A DNA stretch of 32,650 bases from Caballeronia ptereochthonis (GCF_001545075.1 NZ_FCOB02000051.1:1-32650), one strand, 5' to 3'; shown: positions 16,086-23,845, counted from the first letter of the stretch. Notes: generated by a model from the letters alone, not told the origin. A program made the numbers and translations.

Positions 16086-16120
16086 TGCGCCGCGCGCCGC
16101 AAGCAATTTTGCGCGGCGCA
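16086..16120. promoter_or_regulatory. 10-bp inverted repeat in the divergent AraC/GGCT intergenic region
   Basis: TGCGCCGCGC (16086-16095) and GCGCGGCGCA (16111-16120) form a perfect dyad with a 15-nt centre. The right arm runs into CATAAT (16119-16124), a possible -10 box for the plus-strand gene. It is a candidate operator or leader hairpin. Confidence 0.4.
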
Positions 16121-16165
16121 TAATTCACCGATCCACTTTTCCGAGCGACAGGAGCGCTTTCCTCG

Positions 16166-16582
16166 ATGCAACACGTTTTCGTCTACGGCACGCTGCGCGC
16201 GGGTGAAGTCAACGACATCAACCGCGCGGCCGAGCGCCACGGGGTTGCGGCGCCGCAGTGGATCGGCATGGCGCACGTGCACGGTCGGTTATTCGACTTC
16301 GGCACGTATCCCGGGCTCGTGATCGATGAAGAGGGTGGTCCGATCCGGGGCGATGTCTACCGCATCGAGGACGCGCTGGTGCCCGTGCTCGACGAGATCG
16401 AGCACGTATATCCCGGCGTGGAAGGACTTTTCCAGTCGCACCGGCTCCACATCGAGGTGGAAGTAGAGGGGCGGAAGGATCGGGTCGATTGCCTGATCTA
16501 TCCGGTCGCGGCGGCTTCCGTCGCGGGCTTGCCGCGGATCGAGAGCGGCGATTGGGTGGAGCATCGTGCGACGCGCCCATGA
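16166..16582 (+). CDS. Gamma-glutamylcyclotransferase-like (AIG2/GGCT fold) protein
   Basis: 138 residues. The substrate-loop signature YGTLRAGE (7-14) opens the protein. The conserved acidic region LDEIEHVYPG (75-84) contains the probable catalytic glutamate, near residue 79. Members cyclise gamma-glutamyl compounds, releasing 5-oxoproline, or act on related gamma-glutamyl amines. The specific substrate here is not known. The end of the gene lies in a short tandem repeat of an 11-bp unit (GACGCGCCCAT, from 16570), and the stop codon falls at the junction between two units. Confidence 0.85.
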   Translation: MQHVFVYGTLRAGEVNDINRAAERHGVAAPQWIGMAHVHGRLFDFGTYPGLVIDEEGGPIRGDVYRIEDALVPVLDEIEHVYPGVEGLFQSHRLHIEVEVEGRKDRVDCLIYPVAAASVAGLPRIESGDWVEHRATRP

Positions 16583-16599
16583 CGCGCCCATGACGCGCC
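16570..16599 (+). repeat. Short tandem repeat across the GGCT stop codon
   Basis: The unit GACGCGCCCAT occurs twice plus a partial third copy. A change in copy number would move the stop codon, altering the C-terminus by a few residues. Confidence 0.7.
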
Positions 16600-16620
16600 A
16601 GAAAAACATAAAACGCTCCG

Positions 16621-16657
16621 CGCCGCCTTTGACGCGACCGGCTGGTCAAAGGCGGCG
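16621..16657. terminator. 13-bp perfect inverted repeat, probable terminator
   Basis: CGCCGCCTTTGAC / GTCAAAGGCGGCG with an 11-nt loop lies between the convergent GGCT-like and small exported-protein genes. No T run follows on the plus strand. On the minus strand a T-rich stretch begins 7 nt after the stem. Confidence 0.55.
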
Positions 16658-16693
16658 TGAATGGCCCCGTGCCTGTCAGTCGAAGGCCGGAAA

Positions 16694-16939
16694 TTACTGG
16701 CTCGAGCTGGACATTGGCTTGCTGTGAGACTTCTTGTGATGCATCGATTTGTGGGACGGCGCCTGCGAGTGCATGTTTTGCATGTTGTCCTGTTGCGATT
16801 GCAAGTTTTGCGCGCGCGATTCGATGTCAGCAATCTTGGCGGGATCGGTGCTCATCGTCACGCCTTGATCGCTCTGCGCGTAGGCGCCCGAAGCGACCGC
16901 GCTGAGGGACAATAGAACAGCCAGGGACACTTTCTTCAT
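16694..16939 (-). CDS. Small exported His/Met/Gln-rich protein
   Basis: 81 residues. Residues 1-21 are a textbook signal peptide (MKK, hydrophobic core, cleavage after AYA). The 60-residue mature part is hydrophilic, with QSQQDNMQNMH and then HKSMHHKKSHSKPM, so His, Met and Lys cluster near the end. No known domain. The His/Met content would allow metal binding, but this is speculation. A perfect AGGAGG lies just before the ATG, so it is surely translated. It stands alone, and no confident promoter was seen in the 317-nt gap upstream. Confidence 0.8.
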   Translation of the reverse strand: MKKVSLAVLLSLSAVASGAYAQSDQGVTMSTDPAKIADIESRAQNLQSQQDNMQNMHSQAPSHKSMHHKKSHSKPMSSSSQ

Positions 16940-17256
16940 TGTTACCTCCTAATAGCAGTTGAACCCGGGAATCGCCTGTCCGATCCGGTGGAAAGACGCT
17001 CAGTTGCAAGCAAGAATTGCTCCCGCTGCCTCGCGCGCCGTCATCCGCAATAGCGTGGTCGGCAAGCGAACCGAACGCTTCTGACGGTCGGACACTTCGC
17101 ATCATAAGCTCGGAATCGGGCAGCGGTGTGTCGGACGTCGCTCCGGATCGGCCGTGCGTGCCCGCGAGAGATCATATCGATGTATCGAATTATTTTCTAG
17201 TACTGAGCAATCCGAACTGTTGAACGAGCCCGGGCGGCAAGGCCGGCAGAGGAGTT
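16940..17256. other. Intergenic gap of 317 nt
   Basis: This holds the leader of the 81-residue protein gene (minus strand) and the region beyond the ydcF-like stop codon. A patch near 17170-17215 is notably AT-rich for this chromosome. I see no gene, no strong terminator and no convincing promoter. Confidence 0.5.
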
Positions 17257-18006
17257 TCAATACAGATGCAGCCAGCGATAGACCTCGAAGCGGGCGAGCC
17301 CCACGAGCTCATGCGCCGCGAGTTCACTGTTCTCGAAGCTTCTGAAGCGCGGAAAGAGCGTGGCGTGATTACGCCGCACGTCGGAAACGTACGGTTCCGG
17401 GGCGTAACCGAAAGCCTCGAAGGCGCGCAGCGAACGCCGCATATGATACGCAGATGTGACGACGATCAAACGGCTGTCATGTGCGGGGCCCAGAATGACG
17501 GCCACATTGCGCGCGTTCTGATAAGTATTGAGGCTCTTGTTCTCGCGCACCAGATCGCCCGGCTCGACGCCCCGAGCGAGCACGTAAGGTGCGTAATTGT
17601 CGGCTTCGGCCTGGCCGTGACGCTGCGGATCACCGCCGCTCAGAATCACCTTGCATGATGCGCCGGCTTCGCGGCACTGCCGGTAAAGCGCCGCCGTGGC
17701 GGCGATGCGCTGCATCGAGTCGGACTTCGGAACGAGTCCCGTGCCGCGGCGATCGGTTCCGCCCCCCATCAGGACGATCGTCGTCCTGGGACCGAACGCG
17801 GGCGCGACCGTGTGCCGGTAGCCGCTCTGGGCGAGATCGAGCAGCGGCGTCGCGAGCCAGCCCGCGCCGAACGCCCACACGAGAACGGCCGTCACGATCG
17901 CAATCTGCGCGCGTCGGCGTCGCCATAGCGCAAATAATGCAAAAAAAAGCAGCAATAAAGTGAATAGAACCAATTTGATTGGGGTAACGTATTGGTTTAA
18001 GGACAA
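17257..18006 (-). CDS. YdcF/ElyC-type DUF218 membrane protein
   Basis: 249 residues. Two hydrophobic segments near the N-terminus (about 10-28 and 34-55) anchor a DUF218 domain that should face the periplasm. Its motifs are present: IVLMGGGTDRRG, LSGGDPQRHGQAEADNYA, ENKSLNTYQNA and VTSAYHMRRSLRAF. E. coli relatives (SanA, ElyC, YdcF) are linked to envelope integrity and lipid-carrier or peptidoglycan homeostasis, but the chemistry is not firmly known. The only upstream start in frame is TTG at 18006, with no clear Shine-Dalgarno sequence; a start a few codons later is possible. The first 20 codons are AT-richer than the rest. Confidence 0.87.
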   Translation of the reverse strand: MSLNQYVTPIKLVLFTLLLLFFALFALWRRRRAQIAIVTAVLVWAFGAGWLATPLLDLAQSGYRHTVAPAFGPRTTIVLMGGGTDRRGTGLVPKSDSMQRIAATAALYRQCREAGASCKVILSGGDPQRHGQAEADNYAPYVLARGVEPGDLVRENKSLNTYQNARNVAVILGPAHDSRLIVVTSAYHMRRSLRAFEAFGYAPEPYVSDVRRNHATLFPRFRSFENSELAAHELVGLARFEVYRWLHLY

Positions 18007-18252
18007 ATCGGACCGTCATTGCGCGTTTCGGAGCGCATCGGCGGTGTCGCAGTAAAGCGCGTGATCAGCGCGCTCTCAACGGGGGCTTGTAATAGAAAGC
18101 AGCACCTAACGCAAGCGGCGGCCAAACATTCGGCTGCGAGTCATCTTTCTCGCTTCGCAGACGAAATTCGGCGCGCCGCGTTTAGTCGACGTCGCGGACA
18201 GGTTTGCGACCGTCACGAGCGTCGTCATGGCTGCACAGGAAGAAAGAACGAG

Positions 18253-18564
18253 ATGACCACGTATTCCAACGAAGCCGTACTCGAAGCACTTCGCCGAGCG
18301 CAGTATCGTCAGGTTCCCTGGGCGAAACGCCCGAATGTTTTCGATCTCTTGCGCGCCCTCGGGCTTCTCGAACTCGCCCGTCAGCGCACCGTGGCACCTG
18401 CGCCGGGATTTCATGCGCCGGTCGATATCGCGGTGGTCACCGAACGCGGCAAGAACGAATTCTCGAGGCTGTCGCGCGACGAACGGTCCAGCGACTGGGA
18501 TCTGCGACGTGCCGAGCCCTATACGTTCGGCGGTCAGGAAACGATTCTGGAAGCGAGGGTCTAG
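18253..18564 (+). CDS. Hypothetical protein of 103 residues
   Basis: No family recognised. The protein (MTTYSNEAVLEALRRAQ...) looks soluble: helical in the first 45 residues (NVFDLLRALGLLELARQ), then a segment VDIAVVTERGKNEFSRLS that could be a winged-helix wing, and a charged tail. The open frame continues 78 codons further upstream, but that part is Arg-rich shadow sequence. AGGAAGAAAG before the ATG at 18253 supports this start. It is divergent from the ydcF-like gene. Confidence 0.55.
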   Translation: MTTYSNEAVLEALRRAQYRQVPWAKRPNVFDLLRALGLLELARQRTVAPAPGFHAPVDIAVVTERGKNEFSRLSRDERSSDWDLRRAEPYTFGGQETILEARV

Positions 18565-18695
18565 GACCGTCCGGCAGGTCCTCGCAGTCGACGAACTGCA
18601 GGCAGACCGATCGGCGTATGGGTCGAGGGGGATTCATCGCCGCAGGATGCCGGTCCGAAGCGTCAAGGCGGCGCAGGCCTCAAATGCAGTGGTCC

Positions 18696-18728
18696 AAAAA
18701 AAGAGCCCGTATCGCGAAGGACACGGGC
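18696..18728 (-). terminator. Minus-strand terminator of the 85-residue protein gene
   Basis: On the minus strand GCCCGT / ACGGGC encloses a 12-nt loop and is followed by a T-rich tail (TCTTTTTTT). It lies about 105 nt past the stop codon. Confidence 0.6.
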
Positions 18729-18833
18729 ATACCGGATCTCACTGCTGCCACGCTGTGTTCATGGCATAGGATGTGACTTGCGCGCGCCCGAGTGGTTCCG
18801 CGCAAAAGCGAGCGTCGCGGCGCGCATGCCGCC

Positions 18834-19091
18834 TCAATGATGCTGCGAGCGTGATTCGCGGTCCGGCTCCGGGCGTGTGCGCACGTTGCTCGCGATGTCG
18901 CCGCGCAAATCGCCGCGCGGCGCCGGCGGCGTCGCATCCCGGCTTCGTGCATTGTTCTGCGGTGTGGCCATCGTGGCCTTCGTGCTGACATGGAAATCCG
19001 AAGCGGCTGGTGGCGGTTGAGCCTGACTCATCGCCGAGGTGCTCGCCAGTGCGATCAGCGCGCCCTGCGCGAGCAGAGTCGATGCCTTCAT
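18834..19091 (-). CDS. Small exported protein of 85 residues
   Basis: Signal peptide of about 24 residues (MKASTLLAQGALIALASTSA, cleavage near SQA-QPPP). The mature part is hydrophilic and Pro/Arg-rich (TPPAPRGDLRGD, then RPEPDRESRSQHH), probably disordered. No known domain. GGAGGG about 7 nt before the ATG at 19091 fixes the start; the frame opens five codons earlier at a TTG, but that would place the ribosome-binding site inside the gene. The mRNA leader can form a stem closing just before the start codon. Confidence 0.7.
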   Translation of the reverse strand: MKASTLLAQGALIALASTSAMSQAQPPPAASDFHVSTKATMATPQNNARSRDATPPAPRGDLRGDIASNVRTRPEPDRESRSQHH

Positions 19092-19136
19092 GGTGAATCC
19101 CTCCAAGCCCTCGTGAGACTTGTTCGATCATTCACC
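19092..19136 (-). promoter_or_regulatory. Leader stem enclosing the ribosome-binding site
   Basis: GGTGAAT and ATTCACC (plus strand 19092-19098 and 19130-19136) can pair in the mRNA. The 3' arm abuts the ATG, and the GGAGGG site is in the loop next to it. This could tune translation. Confidence 0.4.
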
Positions 19137-19200
19137 AAGCTATGCTTCGATCCGCCGAGGCGCTGTAAGGAATGGTAAAGAGTTGTTTCGTTCTAGGCAT

Positions 19201-19237
19201 GCATCGTCCTCGTCTGTTACGACGTAACATCCGATGC
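19201..19237. other. Palindrome-centred hairpin in the intergenic gap
   Basis: A perfect 15-nt palindrome TGTTACGACGTAACA (19215-19229) is flanked by GCATCG (19201-19206) and CGATGC (19232-19237). It lies between the 85-residue protein gene and the transposase-domain gene. It could be an operator or a structured RNA; nothing in the sequence decides. Confidence 0.45.
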
Positions 19238-19383
19238 GTCCGGGACGATAGCGACATCGCGGCCAAAGATCTTCAGGCGCGACGAAATCAGAAGGGGATT
19301 CGCGCAAGCCATGGCCTGCGCGAGATGGGAAGCAGAGAACCGAGGCCGGCGAAAACCGGCTTCGGATGAATCGAAACAATCGC

Positions 19384-19785
19384 TCAAGCCATCTTGGCCG
19401 GAGCGCGCCACGATTCCGGGTTGGTCCAGAATGCGCCGCGCAGACGGTCGCGGCTCGGCGGCGCCGGCGGCTTCGCGGCGCTCGACCCGATGCGGCCGCG
19501 CAGCGAAACCTCGCGGCCATTGCTGGAGAGGCGCTTGACAATCTCGGCCAGCGTGCCGTCCGCCTGCCACTCGTCGAAGCGGCGGCGGCAGGTCGGCGGG
19601 GACGGATAGCGGCCGGGCAGCTTCGACCAGCCTTCGCCCGTCGAGAGCACCCACAAGACCGCGTTGACCACGGAACGCGCCTCGACGCGCGGACGGCCGC
19701 GCCGTTCGCTACGCGCCGGCTCCGAACAGAACAACGCCTCAACCAGCGCCCACTCGTTATCTCTCAAATCGTCGAACAGCACCAT
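19384..19785 (-). CDS. Stand-alone IS5-type transposase N-terminal domain (DUF4096-like)
   Basis: 133 residues. Residues 1-95 match the N-terminal helical DNA-binding domain of IS5-family transposases (LFDDLRDNEWALVEALF, RGRPRVEARSVVNAVLWVLSTG, PGRYPSPPTCRRRFDEWQADG). The DDE catalytic domain is missing: the frame ends after RLRGAFWTNPESWRAPAKMA, and no continuation is seen in other frames downstream. AGGTGAG lies just before the ATG, and the reading frame is clean. I see no terminal inverted repeats or target duplication. Either it is a decayed insertion sequence or a small protein kept by the host, perhaps as a DNA-binding regulator. Similar orphan proteins are, as I recall, frequent in Burkholderiaceae. 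Confidence 0.75.
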   Translation of the reverse strand: MVLFDDLRDNEWALVEALFCSEPARSERRGRPRVEARSVVNAVLWVLSTGEGWSKLPGRYPSPPTCRRRFDEWQADGTLAEIVKRLSSNGREVSLRGRIGSSAAKPPAPPSRDRLRGAFWTNPESWRAPAKMA

Positions 19786-20196
19786 ATCTCACCTCAGCGA
19801 AGCTAACCCCGGTGCGCTGCCCCGCGCCGCGCACTCTGGTCGGAATCCGAATGAACGAATACCAGGGATGGCCGGAGCGGATGGCGGCGGACGATTTCGA
19901 TGTAACCGCTATGGCCCCGGCCTCTGTGCGCAATGAAATGCGAGAACCGTGCCATGCATGTCGCGAAATCCGGGAAACCCGCATGGCAGTAGGCTGACGC
20001 GATGTCAGCATGGCCCGTATCAGACCCGAAACAGACTGATTAAGAAATCGGGACAATCACCAATCCAGTGCAATAGGCCCATCCGGCGTGCGTTTGCGCA
20101 ATTTGCTGCACCGCAGCGAAACGTACGTTCGCGCACGAAATTCTGCTGACCGACGATATAATCAGCATGAAATAGCGAAATTGATGAGCATTCTGA
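19786..20196. other. Intergenic gap of 411 nt upstream of the LysR gene
   Basis: No convincing gene; a 61-codon frame at 19812-19997 has no ribosome-binding site or recognisable product. Near the LysR gene are two dyads, GCTGC / GCAGC (20105-20117) and the palindrome AACGTACGTT (20120-20129), then TATAAT at 20157-20162. Confidence 0.5.
20105..20162 (+). promoter_or_regulatory. Candidate LysR promoter and autoregulatory dyads
   Basis: A perfect TATAAT (20157-20162) lies 34 nt before the LysR start. No good -35 box is present, and two short dyads sit just upstream of that position. A weak -35 box with an adjacent dyad fits regulated transcription. Confidence 0.4.
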
Positions 20197-21111
20197 ATGA
20201 ACGCGCCATTGAACGTGACGTTGCGGCAACTGCGCGTCTTCATCGAAGTCTCGCGGCTGCGCAGCTTCAGCCGCGCGGGCGACGAGATCGGCCTCACGCA
20301 ATCCGCCGTGAGCCGCTGCGTGCGCGAGCTGGAAGGGGAAATCGGCCTCAAGCTGATCGACCGTACGACGCGGGAGGTGCAGCTCACGGACGTGGGCGTC
20401 AATCTGGTCGGCACCGTGTCGCGCCTTTTGGCCGATCTCGACGAAGCCCTGCGTGAAGTGCGCGATCTCGGCCAGCAGCGCAGGGGGCGGGTGATCGTCG
20501 CGGCGAGCCCGACCGTTGCGTGCCGGCTGATGCCCCGCGTCATCGCGTCGTGCCTGCAGCAGTTTCCGCTGATCACCCTGAGTCTGCGCGATGACGTCCA
20601 GTCCGATGTCCTGCGCAAGGTCAAATCGGGCGAGGTGGACTTCGGCGTGGTGATCGGCCCGCTTTCCTCCGACGACCTGCACGGCGAAGCCGTGATGACC
20701 GATTCGTTCTGTCTGGTCGCGCGGCGCGATCATCCGCTCGGACGCCATGCCGCCGTGCCCTGGGAAGCGCTCGCCGGCGAACGGCTCGTGATGCTCGACT
20801 ACGCGTCTGGCAGCCGGCCGATCATCGATGCCGTCATGCAGGAACATGGCGTCGAGGCGCCGGTGGTGCAGGAGCTCGGCCATTCGGCGACGGTATTCGG
20901 TCTCGTGGAGGCGGGCGTCGGCGTGAGCGTGCTGCCGTGGCTCGCGCTGCCGCTTCCGGCGGACTCGTCGCTCGTCGCGCTGCCGCTCGAGCCGCGCGCC
21001 GAACGGACGGTGGAACTCGTGCGCCGGCGCGACCGATCGCTGTCGCCCGCAGCCGAGTCCGTCTGGTCGCTGATCGCGGCGCTGCCGCCGCGCGCGGAAG
21101 ACCTCGGCTGA
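20197..21111 (+). CDS. LysR-type transcriptional regulator
   Basis: 304 residues, the usual size. The N-terminal winged helix (TLRQLRVFIEVSRLRSFSRAGDEIGLTQSAVSRCVRELEG) and the linker helix are clear. The C-terminal periplasmic-binding-like effector domain begins near RGRVIVAASPTVACRLMP. The effector is unknown. It runs in the same direction as the aminotransferase gene 68 nt downstream; LysR genes more often face away from their targets, so control of that neighbour is possible but unproven. Confidence 0.93.
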   Translation: MNAPLNVTLRQLRVFIEVSRLRSFSRAGDEIGLTQSAVSRCVRELEGEIGLKLIDRTTREVQLTDVGVNLVGTVSRLLADLDEALREVRDLGQQRRGRVIVAASPTVACRLMPRVIASCLQQFPLITLSLRDDVQSDVLRKVKSGEVDFGVVIGPLSSDDLHGEAVMTDSFCLVARRDHPLGRHAAVPWEALAGERLVMLDYASGSRPIIDAVMQEHGVEAPVVQELGHSATVFGLVEAGVGVSVLPWLALPLPADSSLVALPLEPRAERTVELVRRRDRSLSPAAESVWSLIAALPPRAEDLG

Positions 21112-21179
21112 GCCGGCGCGGCATCTCGAAAACGCGGCGCGCGCGTTAGACTTCATTCTTTCAAGCGACGGGGCGGGCA

Positions 21180-22406
21180 ATGAGTGAATCGGAAGGAGCG
21201 GTGGTCAGCGAACTGAGCCAACTGACGGGCGCGCACGGTGCCGGTGCGCGCGAGGCCGTGCGGGCGCTGCGGCCGTCGCAGATCCGCGAGGTGGCGAACG
21301 CGGGCTTCGGCGTCGCGGACGTATTGCCGTTCTGGTTCGGCGAGTCGGATCGCGTGACGCCGCAGTTCATCCGCGATGCCGCGAGCCGCGCGCTCGCCGA
21401 CGGCGAAACGTTCTACACGCACAACCTGGGCATCGCGCCCCTGCGCGAGGCGCTCGCCCGCTACGTCAGTTCGCTCCACGGCGCGACCACGACCGGTCAT
21501 GTCGCCGTGACGAGCGCCGGCGTGAATGCGCTGATGCTCGCGGCGCAGCTCGTCGTCGGAGCGGGCGACCGCGTCGTCGCGGTGACGCCGCTGTGGCCGA
21601 ATCTCGTCGAGATTCCGAAGATTCTCGGCGCGAGCGTCGAAACGGTTTCGCTGGCCTATGGCCCGAGCGGCTGGACGCTCGATCTCGACCGCCTGCTCGC
21701 GGCGCTCACGCCGGGCACGCGCATGCTGATGATCAACTCGCCGAACAACCCGACCGGCTGGACGATGACGCGCGACCAGCAGCGCACCGTGCTGGAGCAT
21801 TGCCGCCGTCACGGCATCTGGATCGTCGCGGACGAAGTCTACGAGCGCCTGTATTACGGCGATGATGCGCGCGTCGCGCCATCGTTCCTCGATCTCGCCG
21901 CGCGCGACGAGCGCGTGATCGCGGTGAATTCGTTCTCGAAGGCGTGGCTCATGACCGGCTGGCGGCTCGGCTGGCTCGTCGCGCCCACGCAGCTGATGGA
22001 CGATCTCGGCAAGCTGGTGGAATACAACACGTCGTGCGCGCCTTCGTTCGTGCAGAAGGCGGGCGTCGTCGCGGTGGCAGAAGGCGAGCGCTTCACGCAG
22101 TCGCTCGTCGCCGATCTGCGCGCGAGCCGCGATCATCTGGTGAAGGCCTTGCAGACGGTCGACGGCATCGACGTGCGCGCGCCAGACGGCGCGATGTATC
22201 TGTTCTTTTCGCTGCCCGGCGCGGCGAAAAGCCTCGAATTGTGCAAGTCGCTCGTGCGCGAGGTGGGCCTGGGGCTCGCGCCGGGCAGCGCGTTCGGTCC
22301 GGAAGGCGAGGGCTTCGTGCGCTGGTGCTACGCCTGCGATTCCGCCCGGCTCGACGCGGGCGTCGAGCGCCTGCGGCGCTTCCTGATTACGTGCGGCGCT
22401 GCCTGA
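21180..22406 (+). CDS. PLP-dependent aminotransferase, class I/II
   Basis: 408 residues, fold-type I. PLP contacts are visible: the NSPNNPTG motif (186-193), Asp218 and Tyr221 (VADEVYERLYY), and the Schiff-base Lys254 in NSFSKAWLMTGWRLGW. The carboxylate-binding Arg is probably Arg381 (EGFVRWCYA). This places it among aspartate/aromatic-type aminotransferases; the substrate cannot be read from sequence. A G-rich stretch precedes the ATG at 21180. It may be co-transcribed with the LysR gene. Confidence 0.92.
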   Translation: MSESEGAVVSELSQLTGAHGAGAREAVRALRPSQIREVANAGFGVADVLPFWFGESDRVTPQFIRDAASRALADGETFYTHNLGIAPLREALARYVSSLHGATTTGHVAVTSAGVNALMLAAQLVVGAGDRVVAVTPLWPNLVEIPKILGASVETVSLAYGPSGWTLDLDRLLAALTPGTRMLMINSPNNPTGWTMTRDQQRTVLEHCRRHGIWIVADEVYERLYYGDDARVAPSFLDLAARDERVIAVNSFSKAWLMTGWRLGWLVAPTQLMDDLGKLVEYNTSCAPSFVQKAGVVAVAEGERFTQSLVADLRASRDHLVKALQTVDGIDVRAPDGAMYLFFSLPGAAKSLELCKSLVREVGLGLAPGSAFGPEGEGFVRWCYACDSARLDAGVERLRRFLITCGAA

Positions 22407-22760
22407 AGCCGGCCGGCAGCAATCACTCGGCGCCCGCCTGCGTCGAGTGAGTTCCGGCGCCGATGCGGCATCACCTTTACGCCCCGGTTGTTTTTGCGTA
22501 ATATGGCGCTCAGTCACGCGCTTTCGCCTGGGAAAGCGCCACCTCGTCCGGCTGGGATGGCCCGGCGTTCGCTCACCGATCGCCCAATACTGCCTCTCCC
22601 CGGTGCGTGCTCCCAATCAATATGACCGATCAAAATCGGGCGAGCGCGTCTTGAAACTCCGCGTCCAGCTTTATCGTTCGCACCGCTTCGGTGGCGTTCG
22701 AACCTGCTCAAGCTCGATTTTGAACTGGATCATTGACCATACAGGGTTGACCCAAGCTGC
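22407..22760. other. Intergenic gap of 354 nt upstream of scpB
   Basis: It holds a weak candidate promoter, TTTACG (22476-22481) and TAATAT (22499-22504) with a 17-bp spacer. A perfect 8-bp hairpin GCGCTTTC / GAAAGCGC (22518-22539) follows at about the expected transcript start. No gene seen. The long leader would be about 250 nt. Confidence 0.45.
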
Positions 22761-23723
22761 ATGAATACCCAAGAGGCGAAGATCGTCCTCGAGACTGCCT
22801 TGATTTGCGCGCAGGAACCGCTGAGGCTGCATGATTTGCGCAAGCTGTTCGCCGACGACATTTCGGCGGATACCGTTCGCACGCTGCTCGAAGCGCTTCA
22901 GGCCGACTGGTCGGGCCGTGGCGTGGAACTGGTGGCGCTCGCCTCGGGCTGGCGTTTTCAAAGCAAGCCCGCGATGCGGACGTATCTCGATCGGTTGCAC
23001 CCGGAGAAGCCGCCCAAATATTCGCGGGCCGTGCTCGAAACGCTGGCGATCATTGCGTATCGGCAGCCGGTGACGCGGGGCGATATCGAAGAGATTCGCG
23101 GTGTGACCGTGAACACGCAGGTCGTGAAGCAGCTGGAGGACCGCGGCTGGATCGAGGTGATCGGTCATCGCGACGTGCCGGGCCGTCCGGCGTTGTATGC
23201 GACGACCAAGCAGTTTCTCGACGACCTCGGCCTGACCGCGCTCGACGAGCTGCCTGCGCTGGACAATCCGTCGGCGCAGTTCGAGGCGTCGCTGCTGGCG
23301 CAGCATTCGATCGAATTTCCCGACAGCGTGGCGGGGGATGCGCAACCGGCCGAGTGCCAGGCGCAGGAACCGGCGAACGACGGGGAACCCGCTGCGGCGG
23401 CTGCGGCGGCTTCGGTAGACGCCGTCGAAGCGGCCGGGCTCCAGCCGTCCGGCAACGATCCACGCGCAGGCGAGCCGGAAGCGCCGCAAGACAAAGCACA
23501 CGCGCAAGAGGAAGAGCGCGGAACGGAACGTGCGAATGCCGAGGCTGATCGCTTCGCATCGCCCGCCGGCATCCACGCGCAGCATTTGAGTACCGCGCAC
23601 GATGCGCATGAAGTGCGCGCCGTGCCCGCTGCGGCGCCGCGCGACGACGAGCAAGACGCGAGTCCATCGAACGACGACGAACTGGACGACGACTCCGAAG
23701 AACCGAAGGCGCGCCGCGCCTGA
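22761..23723 (+). CDS. scpB: Segregation and condensation protein ScpB
   Basis: 320 residues. ScpB is the winged-helix partner of ScpA and Smc in chromosome condensation. The two winged-helix domains occupy about residues 1-165 (KIVLETALICAQEPLRL, then YSRAVLETLAIIAYRQPVTRGDIEEIRGV, GRPALYATTKQFLDDLGL). The remaining 150 residues are an acidic, Ala/Glu/Asp-rich low-complexity tail, probably disordered. The core family is under 200 residues, so the tail is an extension. No scpA is in the window. No Shine-Dalgarno sequence is clear. It precedes rluB, its usual neighbour. Confidence 0.94.
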   Translation: MNTQEAKIVLETALICAQEPLRLHDLRKLFADDISADTVRTLLEALQADWSGRGVELVALASGWRFQSKPAMRTYLDRLHPEKPPKYSRAVLETLAIIAYRQPVTRGDIEEIRGVTVNTQVVKQLEDRGWIEVIGHRDVPGRPALYATTKQFLDDLGLTALDELPALDNPSAQFEASLLAQHSIEFPDSVAGDAQPAECQAQEPANDGEPAAAAAAASVDAVEAAGLQPSGNDPRAGEPEAPQDKAHAQEEERGTERANAEADRFASPAGIHAQHLSTAHDAHEVRAVPAAAPRDDEQDASPSNDDELDDDSEEPKARRA

Positions 23724-23845
23724 CGCAAATTGCATGGCCCCTGATCTGGCAGTCCGGCTCTCCATAAAGATCATTTCGAGACGACCAGCCGGACCGATCA
23801 GCGGATTTTTTGACGCGCCCGCGATGGGCGCGCGATTCGACATTT

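Noticed and set aside
18019..18252. Upstream extension of the 103-residue gene to a start at 18019
   Set aside because: The extra 78 codons look like non-coding Arg-rich sequence, and a better ribosome-binding site precedes 18253.
19140..19742. Minus-strand frame overlapping the transposase-domain gene
   Set aside because: Arg-rich shadow in another frame; it contains no DDE-domain sequence and so is not the missing transposase half.
16694..19785. A possible multi-gene defence or secretion island between the AraC/GGCT and LysR genes
   Set aside because: The genes are small, differently oriented and singly terminated; no nuclease, toxin, helicase or immunity-type domain is visible.
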